From: RPQJ01 sp963731105
GTDB lineage: Bacteria; Pseudomonadota; Gammaproteobacteria; Steroidobacterales; Steroidobacteraceae
Length of the DNA stretch: 64,000 nt
Direction of reading: 5' to 3'
Assembly: GCA_963731105.1 (NCBI GenBank)
Contig: CAVSUM010000022.1
Coordinates: forward strand, 1 to 64,000
Shown: one piece after another, positions 1 through 8,348 of the stretch
Numbering within the stretch: the first letter of the stretch is position 1
How the letters are laid out: every line of letters begins with the position of its first letter
Notes under the pieces: generated by a model
Seen by the model: only the letters and a program-made list of their open reading frames with translations
What the model was told of the DNA's origin: nothing
Databases searched by the model: none
Program-made: the position numbers and the translations under genes

Positions 1-621
1 ATTGACCGCTGCGCACAGCAGGAACGTGGGCCCGGCCCGACGCACCGCGACAGTCACGGCCGGGGCGTCCGGCGTCTCGGCAGTGGAGGTGTAGTAGCGA
101 ACATCGCCCTCGACGCCGTCGGGTGCCACCATTTCCCCGGCGAGTTGCAGATCGACGGCCGCAGTCGCACCGACCACCTCGACCCCGACCACGTCGCGAT
201 CGTCATACAGGCGCAGCGTTTCCGTGACGCCGGAGGAATGGTTGCGCACCAGTGCATCCGGTCGCACGATGACCGAGGACGCGAGCGCTGGGTCGAGTGC
301 CACGCCATCGATCGCGACTCGATAGTCGCTGAAGACCCGACGGCCCGCGATGTTCAGGCCGCGGAACCACGCATGTTCCGGGTGATCGTTGACGTGCGTC
401 TGCGTGTAATAGAACGCCGAGCGGTGATTGGTGAGCGAGACTGCGCGATTGGCAGCCCGCGGGACCGACATCGCGAGACTCTCGAGTGTCGCGGCGGGTC
501 GAGCGGGGAGGGCAGGTGCCAGTGCGGCCCCGCTGCCGGCGGGCGTGTCCGCGGTCGCGCAGACCACAGCCAGCGCCGATGCGGTGACCAGCAATAGTCT
601 CGCTGGGACAAGTCGCTTCAC
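1..621 (-). CDS. Secreted amylo-1,6-glucosidase/glycogen debranching-like protein, N-terminal part
   Basis: Partial gene running off the left edge; 207 codons are visible from a GTG start at 621 (VKRLVPARLLL). The N-terminus has a basic end, a hydrophobic stretch and an AXA-like site, so it looks like an exported protein. The region after residue ~55 (AFYYTQTHVNDHPEHAWFRG, then a beta-rich stretch) resembles the N-terminal sandwich domain that precedes the catalytic barrel in bacterial amylo-alpha-1,6-glucosidases. The catalytic part lies outside the window, so the activity is inferred from the N-terminal domain only. A role in alpha-glucan trimming would fit the glgA/GH57 pair at 42-45 kb but the genes are far apart. 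Confidence 0.5.
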   Translation of the reverse strand, partial: MKRLVPARLLLVTASALAVVCATADTPAGSGAALAPALPARPAATLESLAMSVPRAANRAVSLTNHRSAFYYTQTHVNDHPEHAWFRGLNIAGRRVFSDYRVAIDGVALDPALASSVIVRPDALVRNHSSGVTETLRLYDDRDVVGVEVVGATAAVDLQLAGEMVAPDGVEGDVRYYTSTAETPDAPAVTVAVRRAGPTFLLCAAVN

Positions 622-769
622 GAACAGGACCTCGGCAGCGACACTCGCCGGACTGCCCGGCCCACGGAGTTTGCCCCGCGCCCGGCCGGTTCGGCTACTC
701 TAGGGTTTCGGCGGTGCCGCCGCAGCGGGTGGCGTGGCCGGATGAGCAGGCGACAGGTTGGTCTCAGCC

Positions 770-1090
770 ATGAAATTCAAGGACTGGATTCGCGACGTAC
801 GCGGCAATCGGCCACCCGAGGAGACGTATGTCGACGCCGCCGATGCACCGACCGTGCCGGAGGGACCCTACCGCGCACGCATGGAGCAGGCGACACAACC
901 CCATGCGGTCCCTGACGGCATCGACGTGAACGAACGGGAAGTCGTCACGGGCCGGCTGGAATTGCTGTACCGCATCCATTGTCCCTGCGGACATCGCTGG
1001 GACGCGGCCGAGTTCCACCGGATGACGCTCTGCCCGAAGTGCGACCGGGCCGTGCTGGTCGAGGCACCGACTCTCCCGCCGGGAAAGTGA
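770..1090 (+). CDS. Hypothetical protein with C-terminal zinc ribbon
   Basis: 106 aa from ATG 770 (MKFKDWIRD); an in-frame TTG at 758 is possible but ATG is preferred. The C-terminal half carries two cysteine knuckles (HCPCGH and LCPKCD about 20 residues apart), the arrangement of a small zinc ribbon. The N-terminal half is charged and proline-rich without a recognisable fold. No signal peptide or membrane segment. It ends 15 bases before the stop of the convergent GIY-YIG-like gene. Function unknown; base composition matches the neighbours, so I take it as real. Confidence 0.6.
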   Translation: MKFKDWIRDVRGNRPPEETYVDAADAPTVPEGPYRARMEQATQPHAVPDGIDVNEREVVTGRLELLYRIHCPCGHRWDAAEFHRMTLCPKCDRAVLVEAPTLPPGK

Positions 1091-1105
1091 CGGAGCGGGC
1101 CGGCA

Positions 1106-1681
1106 TCAAACCTCGAGCAACGCGTCCAGGCCCTGGATCGGCAGGTCGGACGTGATCTCGATCGCGTGGCCGATGGGATCAGGCAGGGTCTTGGTCCAGT
1201 TGTCTGGCGGATAGAACCGCGCTTCGCGCGCATGTCGCTCGGTGAGCTGCCGGGCGATGCGCCCCTCGAGGTGCTTGCGCAATGCGTCCGGCAACGTCGT
1301 CGGTGCGAAGAACACGCTGATCGACGCCAGGTACGCAAGCACGTCCCGCTGCAGCCCCTGCCACTGCCCGACGGTGGCGGTAATGGCATCGGCTGACCCG
1401 TCCCGCCACATCCCGCCGAAAATCGGCGAGGGGTCGTCGCTCGCGACGGCGTCGGCGCGAAAGATGCCGTAATTCGCACCCAGGATGTTCGTCACGTGTT
1501 CCTTGTGCCGTTTCAGGAAATCGGTCGTTTCGCCGACGTAGTGAATGAAGCGACGGTCGCCGTCACCCAGGCACCACAGGTAGATGCCCTCGCTGCGTGC
1601 GAACGGTGTGCGGGCGATTCCCCGGCCGTGATCTACGAAAGTCAGCGGCCCGTGAAAATGCAGGGAGGTCGGCAGGTTCAT
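1106..1681 (-). CDS. GIY-YIG-like domain hypothetical protein
   Basis: 191 aa from ATG 1681 (MNLPTSLHFHGP). A longer in-frame start at 1747 would overlap the upstream rhodanese gene, so 1681 is preferred. Residues ~30-60 contain EGIYLWCLG, then FIHYVGET and FLKRHKEH, which match the beta-strand signature and conserved Arg/His region of GIY-YIG nuclease domains. The rest is mostly helical with no known motif. It follows the rhodanese gene by 16 bases on the same strand and may be co-transcribed. Nuclease activity is not established; such domains also occur as non-nuclease folds. Confidence 0.65.
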   Translation of the reverse strand: MNLPTSLHFHGPLTFVDHGRGIARTPFARSEGIYLWCLGDGDRRFIHYVGETTDFLKRHKEHVTNILGANYGIFRADAVASDDPSPIFGGMWRDGSADAITATVGQWQGLQRDVLAYLASISVFFAPTTLPDALRKHLEGRIARQLTERHAREARFYPPDNWTKTLPDPIGHAIEITSDLPIQGLDALLEV

Positions 1682-1697
1682 CGGGGCAAGGCGTTGC

Positions 1698-2036
1698 TTA
1701 TCGCAGCGCGCGCCAGGAACCGGCGTTGAGCACGCGCGCAAATCCAAGCCGGCGCAGCCGGTGCGCCGCCATCGCGCTGCGCGTGCCGGAGGCGCAGCAC
1801 ACGATCACCTGTCGGCCTTTGTCCAGTTCTCCCGCGCGTGCAGCGATCTCCGGCAGCGGGATATTCACGCTGCCCGGTGCATGGCCGCCGGCGAATTCGG
1901 CTGGATTGCGCACGTCCACCACTTGCGCGCCATCCTTGAGCAGCCCCGGGAGTCGGCGCCGGACCAGGATGGACGACAGGACGCGCCAGCCAAAATACGC
2001 AATCACCAGGGCGAGCAGCAGGTTGTCAAGGGACAT
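1698..2036 (-). CDS. Membrane-anchored rhodanese-domain protein
   Basis: 112 aa. An N-terminal hydrophobic helix (about residues 5-23) is followed by a single rhodanese domain: VVDVRNPAEF, then GHAPGSVNIPL and the active-site loop CCASGTRS, whose second cysteine would carry the persulfide. Proteins of this layout are single-domain sulfurtransferases tethered to the inner membrane, like E. coli YgaP/GlpE relatives. The sulfur acceptor is unknown. The hypothetical GIY-YIG-like gene follows 16 bases downstream. Confidence 0.88.
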   Translation of the reverse strand: MSLDNLLLALVIAYFGWRVLSSILVRRRLPGLLKDGAQVVDVRNPAEFAGGHAPGSVNIPLPEIAARAGELDKGRQVIVCCASGTRSAMAAHRLRRLGFARVLNAGSWRALR

Positions 2037-2175
2037 GACGACTTCCAGGCGACGGTCGGGATGGACCAGCCCTCGAATGATGCCAGCAGTCGCGGTGCGA
2101 GTGGACCTCGCGTATCGTCCCCGGACAAATCACCTCGCGCAATTTCTGATCCATCCGATCCCGGGAGTCGTCGCC

Positions 2176-3213
2176 ATGAAATCGCCCGTCAACCACCAGT
2201 TCCGCCTCGCCCGACGCCCGGTGGGCATGGTCCAGCGCAGCGATTTCGAGTACGTGGAGACTCCGGTGGCGGAGCCGGGCGACGGCGAGGTGCTGGTCAA
2301 GATCCAGTACGTCTCGCTCGATCCTGCGATGCGCGGCTGGATGAATGAGGGCAAGTCGTATGTGCCGCCCGTCGGTATCGGCGAGGTCATGCGTGCCGGC
2401 GCCGTGGGACGCGTGCTCGCCACGAAGGATCCCAGTGTCGCCGTCGGCGATCATGTCGTCGGCATTCTCGGGGTCCAGGAGTACGCGGTCGCGAAGGCGA
2501 AGCAACTGACCCGGGTCGATCCCCGGCTGGCACCGCTGCCCGTGTACCTCGGAACACTCGGCATGCCGGGCATGACCGCCTATTTCGGATTGCTGGACGT
2601 CGGGCGGGCGAGGGCCGGCGACACCGTGGTCGTGTCGGGCGCGGCCGGTGCCGTGGGCCAGGTCGTCGGCCAGATCGCGAAGATCAAGGGTTGCCACGTG
2701 GTCGGCATCGCCGGAGGCAGCGACAAGTGCGCGTACCTGCGCTCGATCGGCTTCGACGCTGCGATCGACTACAAGCACGAGGATGTGAAGGCGGCGCTGA
2801 AGCAGCATTGCCCGAAAGGCGTCGACGTGTATTTCGACAACGTCGGCGGCGAGATCCTCGATGCCGTGCTGACCCAGCTCGCCCTGCACGCCCGTATCGT
2901 GATCTGTGGCGCCATCTCGCAGTACAACGAAACCAGCATCAAGGGCCCGAGCAACTACCTGTCGCTGCTCGTGCACCGCGCCACCATGCAGGGCATGGTC
3001 GTGTTTGACTACGCCAGCCGCTATGGCGACGCGGCCCGTGAAATGGCGGGCTGGATGGCCTCCGGCCAGCTGAAAAGCCGCGAGGACGTCGTGGAGGGAC
3101 TGGAGACTTTCCCGGAGACCCTGTTGAAGCTCTTCAAGGGCGAGAACACCGGCAAGCTCGTGTTGAAAGTCGCCGATGCCGGGGCAACTGGCGCAGCCGC
3201 TCCGGTTGCCTGA
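2176..3213 (+). CDS. NADP-dependent oxidoreductase, CurA/PTGR family (zinc-independent MDR)
   Basis: 345 aa, the usual length of E. coli CurA. Start ATG 2176 (MKSPVNHQFRLARRP); the frame is open much further upstream but without similarity. Medium-chain dehydrogenase/reductase fold: N-terminal substrate domain with VSLDPAMRGWM, then the Rossmann domain with GAAGAVGQVVGQIAK as the NADP-binding loop and DVYFDNVGGEILDAV. The structural and catalytic zinc ligands of alcohol dehydrogenases are absent, as expected for alkenal/one double-bond reductases. Probable role: NADPH-dependent reduction of alpha,beta-unsaturated carbonyls. PhzF follows 30 bases downstream. Confidence 0.9.
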   Translation: MKSPVNHQFRLARRPVGMVQRSDFEYVETPVAEPGDGEVLVKIQYVSLDPAMRGWMNEGKSYVPPVGIGEVMRAGAVGRVLATKDPSVAVGDHVVGILGVQEYAVAKAKQLTRVDPRLAPLPVYLGTLGMPGMTAYFGLLDVGRARAGDTVVVSGAAGAVGQVVGQIAKIKGCHVVGIAGGSDKCAYLRSIGFDAAIDYKHEDVKAALKQHCPKGVDVYFDNVGGEILDAVLTQLALHARIVICGAISQYNETSIKGPSNYLSLLVHRATMQGMVVFDYASRYGDAAREMAGWMASGQLKSREDVVEGLETFPETLLKLFKGENTGKLVLKVADAGATGAAAPVA

Positions 3214-3243
3214 TCCCAGGGTCCAGTAGCGCCGGCCACCGCG

Positions 3244-4104
3244 ATGAGGCAGCGTCGATTCCTCGAACTGGACGTATTCGCCGACGCCCCAGGCCGCGGC
3301 AATCCGCTGGCCGTCGTTGCGGATGCCGAAGACCTCGACACGCCCACCATGCAGGCGATCGCGGCCTGGCTGAACCTCTCCGAGACGACCTTCGTGCTGC
3401 CGGCGACCCAGCCCGGCGCCGACTACCGGGTGCGCATCTTCACGCCACGCCAGGAACTGCCGTTTGCAGGACACCCGAGCGTCGGCACTGCGCACGCGGT
3501 GCTCGAACTCGGCCTGGCCGCTCCTCGCGGCGGTCGGCTGGTGCAGGAGTGTGGCGCGGGTCTGCTGCCGATCGCGGTAACAGGGGAGGGCAGCCAAACA
3601 CGCATCCACGTGCGCGCACCCCGCGGGGTCGAGCGCAGTGCGGATGCCGCAACCGTGCTGCCGAGCCTGCGCAGCGACCGCTGGGGCGGCCTGCGTCCCG
3701 TCGTCATCGATAACGGGCCGCGCTGGTGGTGCATAGAGATGTCGGACGAGGTCACGGTGCGCACACTCGACCCGGACCTGCAGGCCATGGCGCTCGCAAC
3801 CGTTGCAACCGATGCCGTGGGCGTCGCCGTGTTCGCCCGCTGCACGGGGCAGCCCTATGCGCTCGTAGTGCGGGCCTTCGTGCCGGCCGACGGCATCCCT
3901 GAGGATCCCGTGACCGGCAGTGCCAATGCCGCCATCTGCACCTGGCTGCACGCGAACGACGCGCTGCCCGCGGATCGATTTCTATCCTCGCAGGGTCGCG
4001 AGGTGGGCCGCGACGGTATCGTCGAGTGCGCGGTGGATGCAGAGGGCGAAGCCTGGATCGGCGGCCAGACCCAAACCATCGTCAACGGCTTGATGCACTG
4101 GTAA
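3244..4104 (+). CDS. PhzF family isomerase
   Basis: 286 aa. Starts FLELDVFADAPGRGNPLAVV and contains the family signatures LNLSETTFVLP (catalytic Glu region), LPFAGHPSVGTAH and near the C-terminus EDPVTGSANAA. The two halves form the diaminopimelate-epimerase-like pseudo-dimer typical of PhzF. No phenazine genes are nearby, so it belongs to the broad PhzF-like group whose substrates are mostly unknown. It lies 30 bases after the CurA-type reductase and 32 bases before an SDR gene, so the three may form one operon of small-molecule reductases/isomerases. Confidence 0.88.
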   Translation: MRQRRFLELDVFADAPGRGNPLAVVADAEDLDTPTMQAIAAWLNLSETTFVLPATQPGADYRVRIFTPRQELPFAGHPSVGTAHAVLELGLAAPRGGRLVQECGAGLLPIAVTGEGSQTRIHVRAPRGVERSADAATVLPSLRSDRWGGLRPVVIDNGPRWWCIEMSDEVTVRTLDPDLQAMALATVATDAVGVAVFARCTGQPYALVVRAFVPADGIPEDPVTGSANAAICTWLHANDALPADRFLSSQGREVGRDGIVECAVDAEGEAWIGGQTQTIVNGLMHW

Positions 4105-4135
4105 ACCGTGCATGTTTGCCGCTACCGGAGACCAC

Positions 4136-4882
4136 ATGAAGCGATTACTGGTCCTTGCGTTCATCGCCATTACTGGCACGATTGCGGGTATGGCCGCCGC
4201 CGCACCCGCTTCCACGGTACTGATCACCGGCGCCAATCGCGGCATCGGCCTCGAGTACGCCCGGCAGTTTGCCGCCAAGGGCTACAAGGTCATCGGCACG
4301 GCGCGCGATCCCGCCGACGCGAAGGAACTGGCCGCAGTCGCAGGCCGCGTCGAGCCGCTCGACGTGACTGACGCGGCGAGTGTGGCCGCGCTCGCTGCGC
4401 GCCTCGACGGGGTCGCCATCGACATCCTGGTGAACAACGCGGGCATGTTCGATCGCAAGGATGTCAGCGTGGATCGAGTGGATTTCGCGATGATGGAGCA
4501 GACCCTTGCGGTCAACACGCTCGGGCCGCTGCGCGTCACCCAGGCGCTGCTGCCGAACCTGCGCGCGGGCAAGCGCAGGACCATCGTCAACATGTCGTCC
4601 CAGCTCGGCAGCATCGAGCAGTCCAACGGCACCTGGTATGCCTACCGTGCCAGCAAGGCGGCGCTGAACCAGGTCACCAAGACCTTGAGCGCAGAACTGG
4701 CATCTGCAGGATTCACCGTTGTCGTGCTGCATCCCGGCTGGGTCCGCACCGACATGGGCGGCGCCGGCGCCACCTATACACCGCAGGAAAGCGTCCGCGG
4801 ACTGATCACCGTGATCGAGAAGTTGGGACCGGCCGACAACGGCCGCTTCTACGACTTCAAGGGCAACGCGATTCCCTGGTAG
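4136..4882 (+). CDS. Short-chain dehydrogenase/reductase with signal peptide
   Basis: 248 aa. Start ATG 4136 (MKRLLVLAFIAITG) is chosen because GGAG lies five bases upstream and it begins a good signal peptide ending AAAAP; an in-frame start at 4112 exists. The SDR core has TGANRGIG, the NNAG motif (VNNAGMFD) and the catalytic YxxxK as YAYRASK, with Ser in NMSSQLGS. A predicted signal on an NAD(P)-dependent enzyme is unusual since the periplasm lacks these cofactors; the hydrophobic end may instead act as a membrane anchor. Substrate unknown. Confidence 0.85.
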   Translation: MKRLLVLAFIAITGTIAGMAAAAPASTVLITGANRGIGLEYARQFAAKGYKVIGTARDPADAKELAAVAGRVEPLDVTDAASVAALAARLDGVAIDILVNNAGMFDRKDVSVDRVDFAMMEQTLAVNTLGPLRVTQALLPNLRAGKRRTIVNMSSQLGSIEQSNGTWYAYRASKAALNQVTKTLSAELASAGFTVVVLHPGWVRTDMGGAGATYTPQESVRGLITVIEKLGPADNGRFYDFKGNAIPW

Positions 4883-4979
4883 CACCTCTTGGCTTTGGCA
4901 GGTGTTTGGCCTACCGTGCTGACGCGGCTGGAATCCGCCAGCCGTGAATTCACCCACTCACGAGGTCTAACGTACCCCG

Positions 4980-5360
4980 ATGGCAAAAGCCAAGAAGCCC
5001 ACTCGCAAGTCTGCCAGGAAGCCCGCCCCGAAGGCCGCCGTGAAGCCGGTCAAGGGAGTGCTCAGCAAGTCCGCCCTGATCAAGCATCTCGCCGGCACCT
5101 CGGGCGCCGCCGCAAAGGACGTACGCGCGATCCTCGCGGCACTCGAGTCCACGATCCAGGGCGCGGTTGGCAAGAAGGGCGGCCGCACCTTCGTGCTGCC
5201 CGGGCTCTTCAAGATCACCGTGGTGAATGTGCCCGCGAAGCCGAAGCGCAAGGGCATCAACCCGTTCACTGGTGAAGAGACCATTTTCAAGGCGAAGCCT
5301 GCCACCGTGAAGGTCAAGGTGCGCCCGATGAAGAGGCTCAAGGACGCCGCGACGTCCTGA
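4980..5360 (+). CDS. HU-family DNA-binding protein with lysine-rich N-terminal tail (copy A)
   Basis: 126 aa, longer than the ~90 aa of plain HU. Residues 1-26 are a Lys/Ala/Pro tail resembling histone H1 C-termini; the HU core follows (LSKSALIKHLAG, DVRAILAALE, TFVLPGLFKI) with RKGINPFTGE as the DNA-intercalating arm, then a basic end VKVKVRPMKRLKDA. Expected role: nucleoid compaction. A close paralogue lies at 15554-15943. The 3' end meets a convergent esterase across a shared hairpin at 5380-5411. Confidence 0.92.
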   Translation: MAKAKKPTRKSARKPAPKAAVKPVKGVLSKSALIKHLAGTSGAAAKDVRAILAALESTIQGAVGKKGGRTFVLPGLFKITVVNVPAKPKRKGINPFTGEETIFKAKPATVKVKVRPMKRLKDAATS

Positions 5361-5379
5361 CGCTGGGTCGCCTGATCCG

Positions 5380-5411
5380 GGCCAGGGCGGTCTCGTTCAG
5401 TCGCCCTGGCC
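5380..5411. terminator. Bidirectional hairpin between HU-A and esterase A
   Basis: Perfect 10-bp inverted repeat GGCCAGGGCG / CGCCCTGGCC with a 12-base loop. It lies 20 bases after the HU stop, and the stop codon of the convergent esterase (5397-5399) sits inside the loop. There is no long T tract on either side, so it is a weak intrinsic terminator or a transcript-end stabiliser serving both genes. Confidence 0.6.
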
Positions 5412-6095
5412 TGGCTCCGGCAACCGCTCCCGCAGCCATCGCCCGATCTGTGCGAGCTCTTCTGCGCACACCTCGTGCTGCATCGGGTACTCGTGCCACT
5501 CGACCGGGTAGCCTTGTGCCTGGAGCGCATCCCGCGCTTCGGTGCCCATCGCGAAATGCACCACCGGATCCATCCGCCCGTGGCACATCAGGATCGGCAG
5601 GTCTGAATTGGCCACCGATCGCTCCGCCGCGAGCCTTTCCGGGAAGGGCAGGTAAGCCGACAGCGCGAGCAACCCGGCCAGCCGCTCCTTGAACCGCAGC
5701 CCTGCCGAGAGCGCGACCGCGCCACCCTGCGAAAACCCGGCGAGCACGATCCGCGACGCAGCGATGCCCCGTGCGGTCTCCATCTGCAGATAAGCGTTCA
5801 CGCGAGCCACCGACTCCGCGAGCCCCACCGCGTCGGCCCGGCCCGCCGGGGTGAACGACTTGATGTCGTACCAGGCGCGCATCACGTAGCCTGCGTTCAC
5901 CGTCACGGACCGCAACGGTGCATGCGGGAACACGAATCGAACGGGGAGGGCCTCCGGCAGCCGGAGTTCCTCGACGATCGGCACGAAATCCCAGCCGTCA
6001 GCGCCGAGGCCGTGCAGCAACACGACGCTCGCGATCGCAGGCATCGCGGGCTCCAGCGTGATCTCGAATTCCCTCTCCTGCCTCTGGTACTGCAA
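5397..6095 (-). CDS. Alpha/beta hydrolase, carboxylesterase/acyl-protein-thioesterase type (copy A)
   Basis: 232 aa, full length for the phospholipase/carboxylesterase family. VVLLHGLGADGWDF forms the oxyanion region; FPHAPLRSVTVNAG..MRAWYDI is the conserved active-site loop; GFSQGG holds the nucleophile Ser, GRMDPVV the Asp and YPMQHEVC the His. Cytosolic, acting on short-chain esters or thioesters. A paralogue at 16819-17394 lacks the active-site loop. The convergent HU-A gene ends 36 bases away. Confidence 0.9.
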   Translation of the reverse strand: MQYQRQEREFEITLEPAMPAIASVVLLHGLGADGWDFVPIVEELRLPEALPVRFVFPHAPLRSVTVNAGYVMRAWYDIKSFTPAGRADAVGLAESVARVNAYLQMETARGIAASRIVLAGFSQGGAVALSAGLRFKERLAGLLALSAYLPFPERLAAERSVANSDLPILMCHGRMDPVVHFAMGTEARDALQAQGYPVEWHEYPMQHEVCAEELAQIGRWLRERLPEPGQGD

Positions 6096-6116
6096 CTGAC
6101 CTCCACGAGCCGTCGC

Positions 6117-7214
6117 TCAGCCGGCAAGCGCAAGAAATACCCGCATCCGCTCGAGTTCCGCGTCGAGTTCGCGCCGATACGCAGCCCCGCTTGGAGCACT
6201 GCCGTCCACGTAGCCAAACGAGCTGCGCAGTTTGCCGCCCTCGACCGACAGGTTGCCCCAGCCGATCACCCGGTCTCCCCACAGCACGGGAAGCGCGTAG
6301 TACCCGAGGGTGCGCTTGGAGGCCGGCGTGTATGCCTCGAAGCGGTAACGCCAACCCCAGAAGCGCTCGAACCGTTGACGGTCGTGGACGATCGGGTCGA
6401 ACGGTGTCAGCAGTCGCACACGGTCGTCTGGACACCAACGCCGCGAGGTCGGTGTCTCGCCGTCCGGCCAGTACCAGTCCTCGCCCCCGATCCGTGCATG
6501 CGGCAGCCGTAACTTCGCGCGATGCAGCGTCCCCGCGCGTTGCGCTCGCCACTGTGGCACGCCCGTGCAGAGCAGGCTCAGGTAACAGCCCAGGCTGCGC
6601 GCGGACAGGGGCGCGTACTTCGATACCACGATGTCGAGCAGCGCATCCATGCGGGCCGCGATGGCTGCCTCGTCCGAAATCTCGAGCGCGTCGCCCGATC
6701 GAACGGCGTACACCCGCGTTCCACCATCGCGCCTGACGATCCGCAGCATGCCGCGGTAGTGCATGTCGTCCAGCAGATGCGTGCTCGCATTCGACGAGCC
6801 GCCAAACCAGTTCGTAGTCTTGCCATGCGCAAATTGGGCGTCGACCTCGCGCGGATGCACCGCGCCACGCGATCGTACGAACTCGAGCACAGCCTCGGCC
6901 TGCCGGCGGCGTGGCGCGCTCCACGCACGTCGCGCGATCCGCGGGTGCATGAGCGCGCTGTGCGCGCGTGGCAGGAACCCGTAGTTGACGAAGAAGTCCT
7001 CTTCGATCGCGAGCCGCGGGTACCGGCGCTCGAGCTCGCCCGCGCGGTAATCGACCACTCGGTGGCGCAGCGTCAGGTCCTGCGCGCGCGCCGGTGCGCG
7101 GATCGGATCGGCCTGCACGAACCCGAGGCGCCGGATGGCGCGGCCGAGGGTGGTTGGGCGGAACAGCGAGCGTGCGACTGCGTAACGGCGCAGGTGTTCG
7201 AGGCTGATCTTCAT
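6117..7214 (-). CDS. YcaQ-like DNA glycosylase (HTH_42 family)
   Basis: 365 aa from ATG 7214 (MKISLEHLRRYAV); a longer start at 7262 is possible. The N-terminal winged-helix region has the family signature LGFVQADPIRAPARAQDL, including the Q-x-D catalytic motif of the YcaQ-like subgroup. The region around LVWRYPRLA/EEDFFVNYGFLP and the C-terminal DRVRLLTPFDPIVHDRQR also match the family. E. coli YcaQ unhooks interstrand crosslinks from DNA. The esterase follows 21 bases downstream on the same strand. Confidence 0.85.
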   Translation of the reverse strand: MKISLEHLRRYAVARSLFRPTTLGRAIRRLGFVQADPIRAPARAQDLTLRHRVVDYRAGELERRYPRLAIEEDFFVNYGFLPRAHSALMHPRIARRAWSAPRRRQAEAVLEFVRSRGAVHPREVDAQFAHGKTTNWFGGSSNASTHLLDDMHYRGMLRIVRRDGGTRVYAVRSGDALEISDEAAIAARMDALLDIVVSKYAPLSARSLGCYLSLLCTGVPQWRAQRAGTLHRAKLRLPHARIGGEDWYWPDGETPTSRRWCPDDRVRLLTPFDPIVHDRQRFERFWGWRYRFEAYTPASKRTLGYYALPVLWGDRVIGWGNLSVEGGKLRSSFGYVDGSAPSGAAYRRELDAELERMRVFLALAG

Positions 7215-7300
7215 ATCGTGGTCGTACCGTGCACGATCCAAGGTGCGCCGGAAGGTCTGCATCTCGGGTGCTACGGGCTGCCGTCACCAGGTGCCGTAGC

Positions 7301-8107
7301 TTAGCAGTGCTGTGCCTTGAGTCGCGCCTTCACCCGCGCACCCTTCGCCTCGAGCATCGGCCGCAGCAGCTCCTGCAATGCAGGGAAGGCCCGCGACAGC
7401 CTGGCGAGCAGCAGCGTCGAGCGTGGCATCGCCCGTTCGCGCCGCCGGTCGATGGCACAGGCCACCACCGCATCCGCAACCTGCTCGGCCGTCAGGATCG
7501 GCTGCGAGAACACCAGGTCCGGCACGTGGTCGAGGTCGTCGAGCACGAACGGTGTGGCGATCGGTCCGGGCGATACGACGCAGAGCGCGACCCCCGCGTC
7601 GCGCAGCTCCTCGCGGACCGCAAAGGTGAATCCACGCAGCCCCCACTTGGACGCACAGTACGGTCCCTCGTGCGGCAGCGGCACGTGCCCGGCGATCGAC
7701 GCCACGTTCACCACCACGCCGCGAGACTGCCGCAGGTGGGGGAGGGCGAGGCGGGTGAGCAGCAGTGGTGCCGTCAGGTTGGTGTCGATCACGGCCGCGA
7801 TCGCCGCCGGATCCAGCGTATCGAATGTGCCACGCGCATTCGCGGCGGCGTTGTTCACCAGCACGTCGAGTCGGCCGTACGCTGCGAGGGTGCGGTCGAC
7901 CAGCGCCACGAGGTCCTCGAGCCTGGTGACGTCTGTCGGCACCGCGAGCCCCTCGAGTTCGCGCGCGAGTGCCTCGATTGCCTCCGCACGCCGTGCCGCC
8001 AGCACCACCCGGGCGCCAGCCTGCGCAAAGGCGCGCGCTGCGGCCGCACCCACACCTGACGAGGCGCCGGTCACGATCACGACTTTGCCCGAAAGTGCCT
8101 GGGTCAT
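7301..8107 (-). CDS. Short-chain dehydrogenase/reductase
   Basis: 268 aa. Start ATG 8107 (MTQALSGKVVIVTG) with GGAG six bases upstream; a longer reading frame to 8275 exists but has no similarity. Motifs: TGASSGVGAAAA for cofactor binding, LVNNAAANA, Ser in NVASIAGHV and YCASK as the YxxxK catalytic pair. The C-terminal extension (about 60 residues, ending in a basic amphipathic stretch LLRPMLEAKGARVKAR) suggests peripheral membrane contact as in some lipid-acting SDRs. Substrate unknown. It is divergent from the chemotaxis-like operon. Confidence 0.88.
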   Translation of the reverse strand: MTQALSGKVVIVTGASSGVGAAAARAFAQAGARVVLAARRAEAIEALARELEGLAVPTDVTRLEDLVALVDRTLAAYGRLDVLVNNAAANARGTFDTLDPAAIAAVIDTNLTAPLLLTRLALPHLRQSRGVVVNVASIAGHVPLPHEGPYCASKWGLRGFTFAVREELRDAGVALCVVSPGPIATPFVLDDLDHVPDLVFSQPILTAEQVADAVVACAIDRRRERAMPRSTLLLARLSRAFPALQELLRPMLEAKGARVKARLKAQHC

Positions 8108-8217
8108 CGATTTCTCCGGAGTATCGGCGCCGAGATTGCAGCATTTGACGCCACCCGGGCAAGACAGCGCGAGCACGTCACCGTGGTCGAACTGCTCGAG
8201 GTACGGCGACCCCGGCC

Positions 8218-8246
8218 GTGACCGTGACCGTGACCATTTTGTGACC
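8218..8246. repeat. GTGACC hexamer repeats in a divergent intergenic region
   Basis: Three tandem GTGACC units (8218-8235) and a fourth after a five-base spacer (8241-8246), between the SDR start at 8107 and the chemotaxis-like operon at 8349. The position suits a regulator-binding site but no known operator is recognised. Confidence 0.4.
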
Positions 8247-8294
8247 TGGCTCAAGTTCCACACGGACTGGATCACTACACTCCACGTATCGTCT

Positions 8295-8325
8295 GGGCAC
8301 GCCGCGTCCTGAATGCGGCGTGCCC
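8295..8325 (+). promoter_or_regulatory. 5' leader hairpin of the TonB/CheA-like operon
   Basis: Perfect 11-bp inverted repeat GGGCACGCCGC / GCGGCGTGCCC with a nine-base loop, ending 24 bases before the TTG start of the first operon gene. No T tract follows, so it is not a canonical terminator. It could shape the leader RNA or bind a protein as DNA. Confidence 0.45.
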
Positions 8326-8348
8326 GGCGTCCTTAGCCGGAGTGCGTC

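Noticed and set aside
2026..3951. 641-codon open frame on the minus strand
   Set aside because: Antisense to the CurA-type reductase and PhzF genes, both well supported. No motif in the frame.
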